This document shows positions 7,382-11,319 of a stretch of 11,319 nucleotides of DNA, one piece after another (the first letter of the stretch is position 1; each line of letters opens with the position of its first letter). The notes below the pieces were generated by a model, which was given only the letters and a program-made list of their open reading frames with translations, did no database searches and was not told the origin of the DNA. The translations under genes and the position numbers were made by a program. The stretch is from NCBI GenBank assembly GCA_047626195.1, contig JBLHSN010000190.1, positions 1 to 11,319 on the forward strand, in the 5' to 3' direction. The DNA is from CAJXTB01 sp047626195. GTDB taxonomy: Bacteria; Myxococcota_A; UBA796; GCA-2862545.

Positions 7382-8661
7382 GCGGAGGCTCCTGTGGCGG
7401 CGGCGCGGATGGCGGAATCATGACGTTTGGCAAATTCGGGGTCGAAGGCGGCTTGGCGAAGGTTCTTCAGCACGTAGTCCAGAGGCTTCGCCTGCAGAAT
7501 CCAGTCTTCGCACACCTTGTGGCGGAAGCGAACGCCCATCAGGTTGAACCCAACGACCACGCCATCTTTGTGGCAGATGCGTACGCTGTGTTTGCCATTG
7601 TCATGCTTCCAGAAAACGTAGTCAAGACCCGATGTGTGCTGGGTACTGGATGCCGGAACATTACCGTAGACTTGGTATTCAATGTCGATGAACTTGGCTG
7701 AGTTGAACCACAGCCCAGCGTCGTAATCACCCGCGTCTCCGACCATATTATTAGCGACCTGCTCCCCTTGGAAGCGACCTGTGTACCAGACCGCCTGGAT
7801 GGTGTTTCGCTCGCCTTCCGGGGTCCTAATTTCGGCACAGTCACCGGCAGCGTAGATGTCTGGGTGATTGGTCTGCAGTCGGTTGTTGACCAGGATGCCG
7901 CGGGCGGTCTCGATGGACGAGCCCTCGGTCACGGTGATGTTGGGCCGAACGCCAGCGGTGAGGCCGACGTATTGAGCGTCTAGCAGCTCCCCATCTTTGA
8001 TCTGCACGGCGCCTACAGAGCCCGTGCCGTCGTCTTCAATGCTGGCCATTTCCGCACCTAGACGTAGGTCGATTCCCGTTGCGCGGATGACCTCGTTGAC
8101 CATGGCCGACTCTTCTGCCGGAAGCGCGTTGTCCCAGTAGGACGCCTCGCGAACGAGCATGGTGACGTGACGTCCGCGGCTGTGGAGCATCTCCGCGAGC
8201 TCGATGCCGATGAGTCCGCCGCCGACGACAACTCCGTGTTTGATGTCGCGCGTCCAGCCCTCCAGCGCGTCCATGTCTTGCAGGCTGTACATGCCCGAGA
8301 CCCGGTTGAGGTCTTGGCCAGGCCAGCCAAACATGTTCGGCTTGCTGCCTGTGGCAATGAGCAGCTTGTCCCATTGGACGGTGCGTTGGCCATCTAATGT
8401 CAGGGTCTTGCCTTCGGCATCGATCTGGGTGACCCATCCACGAACCAGGTCGATCCGGTTTTTTCCCCAGAAGTGGTCCTGATAGGGCTTGGTGTCTTGG
8501 TACCGCATGTGGCCCATGTAGATGTACATGAGGGCCGGCCGGGACCAGTGGTGCTCAGATTCCGCGGAGATCATGGTGATTCGGGCTTTCGGGTCTCGCT
8601 TGCGCAGTGTGCGTGCGGCGGTGACCCCAGCGATCCCATTGCCAATGATGGCGACGTGCAT
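7378..8661 (-). CDS. FAD/NAD(P)-dependent oxidoreductase
   Basis: This 427-residue flavoprotein belongs to the two-Rossmann-fold pyridine nucleotide-disulfide oxidoreductase superfamily. Residues MHVAIIGNGIAG (GxGxxG at 7-12) bind FAD, LIATGSKP (101-108) is the ATG motif, VVVGGGLIGIELAE (about 144-157) is the NAD(P) site, and YAAGDCAE (270-277) is the second FAD-contacting motif. There is no redox-active CxxC, so it is not a thioredoxin- or lipoamide-type reductase. It looks closer to rubredoxin reductases and the N-terminal half of NirB-type proteins. The C-terminal 110 residues (YQVYGNVPASS onward) form the usual third domain. The ATG at 8661, with GGAG 6 nt upstream, was chosen over an in-frame start 24 nt earlier. 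It probably passes electrons from NAD(P)H to the polyferredoxin whose gene overlaps its stop (ATGA). AlkB lies 44 bp upstream. The natural acceptor is not visible. Confidence 0.88.
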   Translation of the reverse strand: MHVAIIGNGIAGVTAARTLRKRDPKARITMISAESEHHWSRPALMYIYMGHMRYQDTKPYQDHFWGKNRIDLVRGWVTQIDAEGKTLTLDGQRTVQWDKLLIATGSKPNMFGWPGQDLNRVSGMYSLQDMDALEGWTRDIKHGVVVGGGLIGIELAEMLHSRGRHVTMLVREASYWDNALPAEESAMVNEVIRATGIDLRLGAEMASIEDDGTGSVGAVQIKDGELLDAQYVGLTAGVRPNITVTEGSSIETARGILVNNRLQTNHPDIYAAGDCAEIRTPEGERNTIQAVWYTGRFQGEQVANNMVGDAGDYDAGLWFNSAKFIDIEYQVYGNVPASSTQHTSGLDYVFWKHDNGKHSVRICHKDGVVVGFNLMGVRFRHKVCEDWILQAKPLDYVLKNLRQAAFDPEFAKRHDSAIRAAATGASA

Positions 8662-8705
8662 GAAAACTCCAGATGCCCCCACCATACGTCATCGCAGCCT
8701 CGCAG

Positions 8706-9347
8706 TTACGCGCATGATGTAATTGGCGTGATGACGTTGTCATGCGCATGACCGGCGGTCCATGGGGTCGAATGGCGGAACATCAGCGCAATACGAGGAG
8801 CGGCGGTGGTGGTCTTGGGAACACAGTGCTCGAAGGTGGCCTGAACGTCTCCCCCTAGAACCAGTACGTCTCCACTCCCAAGGGTGAGCGCGAGGCTCTT
8901 GCCGCCGCCCTTTGGCCTCAGCAGGAATCGACGCGGACCGCCAATCGACACGACGGCCACTACGGACCACGGGATGTGGGTACCTAGGCGGTCTCCATGC
9001 CACGCCACGCTGTCATTTCCATCCCGGTAGCGGGCGAGTGAGACGCGGTCGAGGGACACCTGGTAGTGCGGGTCGAGGGCCTGCTGCATGTCACGGACGA
9101 TGGTGGGCTTATCGCCGTCAAAAGAACCGAGTAACCTCGGAACATCCACAACGCGGTCGTACATGGTACGCCGGTGACTGTGCCAGGAAACGCCGTTGCG
9201 CAGCATCTCAAACAGCGGCTCCGTGCCGCGAACCCAGGCGCGATGGTGATCGACGAAAGCGGTGTCGGTGAGTGCCGTACGGGTAGGCGAGTACGCGCAG
9301 AGTGTGGGATGTGAAGCGGTAGGGAACGGTAGAGCGAGTGCGACCAT
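8706..9347 (-). CDS. AlkB-like 2-oxoglutarate/Fe(II) dioxygenase
   Basis: AlkB enzymes repair alkylated DNA or RNA bases by oxidative demethylation, using iron(II) and 2-oxoglutarate. The protein shows RRTMYDRVVDVPRL (59-72), LARYRDGNDSVAWHGDRLG with iron ligands His117 and Asp119, PRRFLLRPKGGG (138-149), GDVLVLGG (159-166), the third ligand His174 in FEHCVPK, and 2-oxoglutarate-contacting Arg185 and Arg191 (PRIALMFR). The wording resembles the AlkB group common in Actinobacteria more than E. coli AlkB. The start at ATG 9347 (213 residues) was chosen because GAGG lies 5 nt upstream and the AlkB fold begins soon after. The frame stays open upstream to 9676 with unrelated sequence, so a longer fusion is possible but less likely. 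The C-terminal 20 residues are not part of the core. The gene leads the oxidoreductase/polyferredoxin pair by 44 bp. Confidence 0.87.
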   Translation of the reverse strand: MVALALPFPTASHPTLCAYSPTRTALTDTAFVDHHRAWVRGTEPLFEMLRNGVSWHSHRRTMYDRVVDVPRLLGSFDGDKPTIVRDMQQALDPHYQVSLDRVSLARYRDGNDSVAWHGDRLGTHIPWSVVAVVSIGGPRRFLLRPKGGGKSLALTLGSGDVLVLGGDVQATFEHCVPKTTTAAPRIALMFRHSTPWTAGHAHDNVITPITSCA

Positions 9348-9352
9348 GGGGA

Positions 9353-9356
9353 CCTC
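9353..9356 (-). promoter_or_regulatory. Shine-Dalgarno that decides the AlkB start
   Basis: GAGG on the minus strand lies 5 nt before ATG 9347. Other in-frame ATGs (9365) and the TTG at 9659 have no comparable site. This supports a free-standing AlkB rather than a fusion with the upstream open frame. Confidence 0.55.
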
Positions 9357-9365
9357 ATTGAACAT

Positions 9366-9680
9366 ATGTTCAGTATCGGTCTCATTCGCTGCCGCAACCG
9401 ACAATCGCCTAGGCGGACAGTTTTGGGTCGTCTGGTGGATCCGAGTCTCGGTGATCCGGTTCGCGGTCAATGTGACGATGTGTTCACCGTGGGCAAGGTC
9501 GGTCTCTGCGGAGTGATGAGCGGCGATGGTGAGTGGCTTGCCGCCATCCACAATGACGGTGACGGGACTGTGGTCAGCGAGCACAGATACGGCACTTCCG
9601 CCGTACCCGCTGGAGTAAACCCGCCTGCCAATGATGCCCAAAGCAACAACCACAATCAATGCAAGTCAACGCTTGAACAT
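9366..9680 (-). pseudogene. small membrane-anchored protein, apparently decayed, open into AlkB
   Basis: From ATG 9680 the minus strand reads MFKR, TGA (9668-9666), then LALIVVVALGIIGRR, a short N-terminal membrane anchor. After this comes a small domain with VTVIVDGGKPLTI and AHGEHIVTLTANRI, reminiscent of secreted or periplasmic beta-sandwich modules ('v.vDG.....l..GeH.vtl'). The TGA falls where another basic residue is expected, so the gene looks inactivated by a nonsense change, unless translation starts at TTG 9659 just inside the anchor. After about residue 80 the sequence (CPPRRLSVAAANETD) loses any domain character and runs in frame into AlkB without a stop, so the true 3' end is unclear. 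A one-base change in the TTTT run at 9421-9424 would bring the frame to a TAG at 9411-9409. I do not recognise the family. Its end coordinate is a guess. Confidence 0.45.
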
Positions 9681-9754
9681 AGGGGTCGTCCGTGCAGATC
9701 TGTTCCGACGGACCGTATTTCGATGGGGAATTGTGCGCTGATTATTCGGGCACG

Positions 9755-9783
9755 TTGACGGTTGCCCCTCGTGGCGCTTACCG
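9755..9783 (+). promoter_or_regulatory. possible sigma70-like promoter for the HxH lipoprotein gene
   Basis: TTGACG (9755-9760) is a good -35 match. Seventeen bases later lies TTACCG (9778-9783), a poor -10 match, 22 nt before the ATG at 9806. The position is suitable in the divergent intergenic region, but the -10 is weak and the sigma preferences of this organism are unknown. Confidence 0.25.
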
Positions 9784-9805
9784 TCCGCTCTGTCTGGAGG
9801 ACACC

Positions 9806-10234
9806 ATGAAGCGACGCGAGTTTTTGACCCGATGTGCCGGGGCCGCCCTGGTCTTGACTATTGCCCCGAGCCTGCTCACCGGCTGTGATGACGGTACTGG
9901 TGAGACCGATGATGAGGGGACCGGAGACGGCACTGAAGACGACGACAGCGAAGGCACCGGAGATGAGGACACCGGCGAAGTCACTGAGGCGTGTCTCGAC
10001 TGCGCCGACTCCGTCGCCGAAGGTCCGTCGGATACCCACGGTCACCTTATTTGCTTGACCCGAGCAGACTTAGACGACGGTGCGGACATCACCTACACTT
10101 CGTCCGGTGGTAGCCACGACCACACCTTTACGATCACCGCAGCCCAGCTTCAGTCGATTGCCGCGGGTGACATTGTGACTATCGAAAGCACCGACTCCCA
10201 CGACCATGCGTGGGACGTAGCGATGTGTAGCTAG
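9806..10234 (+). CDS. Tat-type lipoprotein with three spaced HxH motifs
   Basis: The 142-residue protein starts at ATG 9806 with GGAGG 5 nt upstream (9796-9800); an earlier in-frame reading would bury the signal. MKRREFLTRCAGAALVLTIAPS carries a twin-arginine-like motif (RREFL), and LLTGC gives a lipobox with Cys27, so it is probably exported folded and lipidated. Residues 28-61 are an acidic Asp/Glu/Gly/Thr linker. The C-terminal domain (63-142) has Cys63 and Cys66 (CLDC), Cys83 and Cys141, and HxH motifs at 78-80 (HGH), 104-106 (HDH) and 132-134 (HDH). The spacings of 26 and 28 residues suggest a repeated beta unit: HxH, short strand, T.A.L, strand ending in Ser/Thr. Clustered His and Cys behind a Tat signal suggest metal binding (copper or zinc), which is an inference. 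I do not recognise a named family. It is followed by a structured spacer and a YceI-like gene. Confidence 0.82.
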   Translation: MKRREFLTRCAGAALVLTIAPSLLTGCDDGTGETDDEGTGDGTEDDDSEGTGDEDTGEVTEACLDCADSVAEGPSDTHGHLICLTRADLDDGADITYTSSGGSHDHTFTITAAQLQSIAAGDIVTIESTDSHDHAWDVAMCS

Positions 10235-10246
10235 CGTTCCTAAATG

Positions 10247-10298
10247 CCGAACGCGGTCAACGGTAACGTCCGTTGATCAGCGTTCGGGTCATCCGAAC
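10247..10298 (+). promoter_or_regulatory. two mutually exclusive hairpins between the two exported-protein genes
   Basis: CCGAACGC (10247-10254) pairs with GCGTTCGG (10280-10287), and the stem continues as TCAACGG (10257-10263) with CCGTTGA (10270-10276) across a small internal bulge. This makes a 15-bp hairpin with a 6-nt loop. The same GTTCGG (10282-10287) can instead pair with CCGAAC (10293-10298) in a short alternative hairpin. A further small stem, TGCGG/CCGCA, follows at 10306-10320. The large hairpin begins 12 bp after the TAG at 10232-10234, so it may be a terminator or 3' stabiliser for the HxH gene; no U-run follows. Its competing fold is also compatible with attenuation of the downstream gene. 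The pairing is seen; the function is inferred. Confidence 0.5.
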
Positions 10299-10372
10299 AA
10301 TGCGCTGCGGAATTACCGCATGGTTGGGAGGAACGCGGGGCTGTAAAACAGTAGAACCCTACCGGAGTTCCC

Positions 10373-10999
10373 ATGCGTGCCCTCGCCATTTGTCTACTGT
10401 TTGCTGCCTGCAGGTCCGATACGCCGGAAGAGCTGATTGAGAACAACAATGTCGAGGACCTCGACCTGTTTGAGACCCCTGGAGATGGGGATGTCTTCGA
10501 CTTGGATGTATCCGCGGAGCCGGCCTTGGTCTTCACCGGCTTCGGGCTTGGTGGCGGCGCGCAGTCCGGTACTTGGCTTCGCTACGACGTGCGTGGTGTG
10601 AAGCGTGGAGAGGCACTGACCGACTTGGAAATTGCGGTCATTGTGGAAATGGACTCTGTGGAAACCGGCAACGACACGCTCACCCGTCACCTGAAGACAG
10701 ACGACTTCTTTGACGTAGACGAGCACCCGATGGCCGAGTTCCGCGCACTCTCCCTAGTCTATCAGGGAGGCGACGACTACCGGGTCAACGGCACGCTCAC
10801 TCTGCGTGGAACGACAGGTGACTACAGCTGGGACACAGTCATCACCGAGGTGGACGGCGTCATTCAGACGCGAGCCAACATGACCTTCTCGCGGTGGGAC
10901 TGGGGTCTGTATCCGGATGATGCAGAAGAAGCGGGAGACGATGGTGTGGGTGACGAGGTCTTGTTGGACTACAACCTGACCCTGCGCGCTTCCGAGTAG
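10373..10999 (+). CDS. YceI-like lipoprotein
   Basis: YceI proteins are periplasmic beta-barrels that bind isoprenoid or other amphiphilic molecules. The 208-residue protein begins at ATG 10373 with GGAG about 6 nt upstream. Its very short signal MRALAICLLFAAC ends in a lipobox-like FAAC (Cys13; Phe at -3 is not the preferred residue). An acidic linker follows (about 14-48). The family signature is clear: RHLKTDDFFDVDEHPMAEF (105-123, family 'r..HLks.dFFdv.k.P.a.F'), VNGTLTLRGTTG (138-149, family 'v.G.LTi.GvT') and FSRWDWGLY (172-180). Length is near the usual 190 residues plus the anchor. An Asp/Glu/Gly insertion (182-194) precedes the last strand. Being anchored as a lipoprotein with acidic linkers, rather than free, is the main oddity. 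It lies 138 bp after the HxH lipoprotein and converges on the last gene with a 23-bp gap. Confidence 0.85.
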   Translation: MRALAICLLFAACRSDTPEELIENNNVEDLDLFETPGDGDVFDLDVSAEPALVFTGFGLGGGAQSGTWLRYDVRGVKRGEALTDLEIAVIVEMDSVETGNDTLTRHLKTDDFFDVDEHPMAEFRALSLVYQGGDDYRVNGTLTLRGTTGDYSWDTVITEVDGVIQTRANMTFSRWDWGLYPDDAEEAGDDGVGDEVLLDYNLTLRASE

Positions 11000-11022
11000 T
11001 TCAGGGCGGCCGATAAAACGGG

Positions 11023-11319
11023 CTAGATGGCCGAGGCTGGGTCCGAATCGGCGTCGGTGTCGACGTCATCATTGAGGTCACCGCGGACGTTGCGGCTCAC
11101 CGTCCACGGCAGTGCGGTGAGCGACACGAGCCACAGCTCGGGGAAGTCGTCGCTCATGACGTCTACGCCAACGCCTATCCAGCGGTCAGTGGCGACAGTG
11201 TTTATCGGCTGGAACGCCCTGTGTGTTCCGTCGGCCACGATGTCTAGGATGACTTCGCCGATCAGCGAGCCCAGCGGCTCTTCGGTCTGCTCACCGAACA
11301 TCAGCTCTTGTGGGTTGGC
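11023..11319 (-). CDS. unrecognised protein, C-terminal part, runs off the window
   Basis: The frame is open from the window edge (reading ANPQELMFGEQTEE from 11319) to TAG at 11025-11023, so the internal ATG at 11301 is probably not the start. The 98 visible residues include GEVILDIVADGTHRAF, RWIGVGVDVMSDDFPELWLV and a C-terminal acidic tail (DLNDDVDTDADSDP). No motif or family is recognised. The beta-rich look and acidic tail would suit a secreted or lipid-anchored protein, but no signal region is in view. It converges on the YceI-like gene, leaving 23 bp without an obvious terminator. Confidence 0.55.
   Translation of the reverse strand, partial: ANPQELMFGEQTEEPLGSLIGEVILDIVADGTHRAFQPINTVATDRWIGVGVDVMSDDFPELWLVSLTALPWTVSRNVRGDLNDDVDTDADSDPASAI

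Noticed and set aside
9688..9713. GTCCGT/ACGGAC inverted repeat in the divergent intergenic region
   Set aside because: Only six base pairs with a 14-nt loop in GC-rich DNA; too weak to call an operator.
10273..10346. Possible promoter for the YceI-like gene
   Set aside because: TTGATC is too far from any -10-like sequence and other combinations have the wrong spacing; no convincing pair was found.

Overview
The window looks like part of a GC-rich chromosome from a Myxococcota-type (old 'deltaproteobacterial') organism. Supporting signs are the many short secreted lipoproteins, acidic Asp/Gly/Thr linkers behind lipid-anchor cysteines, and a helix-hairpin-helix (HhH) lipoprotein whose loops (RDGDD..GTADD..F, then VRFVGY) are the style I associate with that group. 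This placement is an inference; there is no rRNA or other marker. No tRNA, rRNA, CRISPR array, insertion sequence or phage gene was recognised.

Region 1-1364 is a gene graveyard. The C-terminal half of an MscS-type mechanosensitive channel gene (plus strand, entering from outside the window) carries two in-frame TGA codons and one frameshift. It converges on a Crp/Fnr-type regulator gene (minus strand) broken by an in-frame TAG, a 5-bp tandem duplication and a second frameshift. Neither is seen as one large open frame, but both can be read across their lesions. A 1200-1364 spacer follows, with two small palindromic structures.

Region 1365-9680 is a co-directional minus-strand block. In transcription order it holds a decayed small membrane-anchored protein, an AlkB-like 2-oxoglutarate/Fe(II) dioxygenase, an FAD/NAD(P)-dependent oxidoreductase, a NosR/NapH/CcoG-type membrane polyferredoxin, a lipoprotein metallophosphoesterase, the DEAH-box helicase HrpB, and the HhH lipoprotein. 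The oxidoreductase and polyferredoxin overlap by ATGA, and the phosphoesterase stop directly abuts the HrpB GTG start, so these are two translationally tight pairs. The first pair reads as an electron-transfer module: a cytosolic flavoprotein using NAD(P)H next to a membrane iron-sulfur protein. Its final acceptor is not visible here.

Region 9681-11319 starts with a divergent intergenic segment. Two plus-strand genes for exported proteins follow: a Tat-type lipoprotein with an acidic linker and three regularly spaced HxH motifs, and a YceI-like lipoprotein. A structured 138-bp spacer with two mutually exclusive hairpins lies between them. The window ends in the C-terminal part of an unrecognised minus-strand gene. 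The most novel-looking items are the HxH-repeat lipoprotein, the coupled flavoprotein/polyferredoxin pair, and the cluster of nonsense mutations, all explicable as C-to-T changes.
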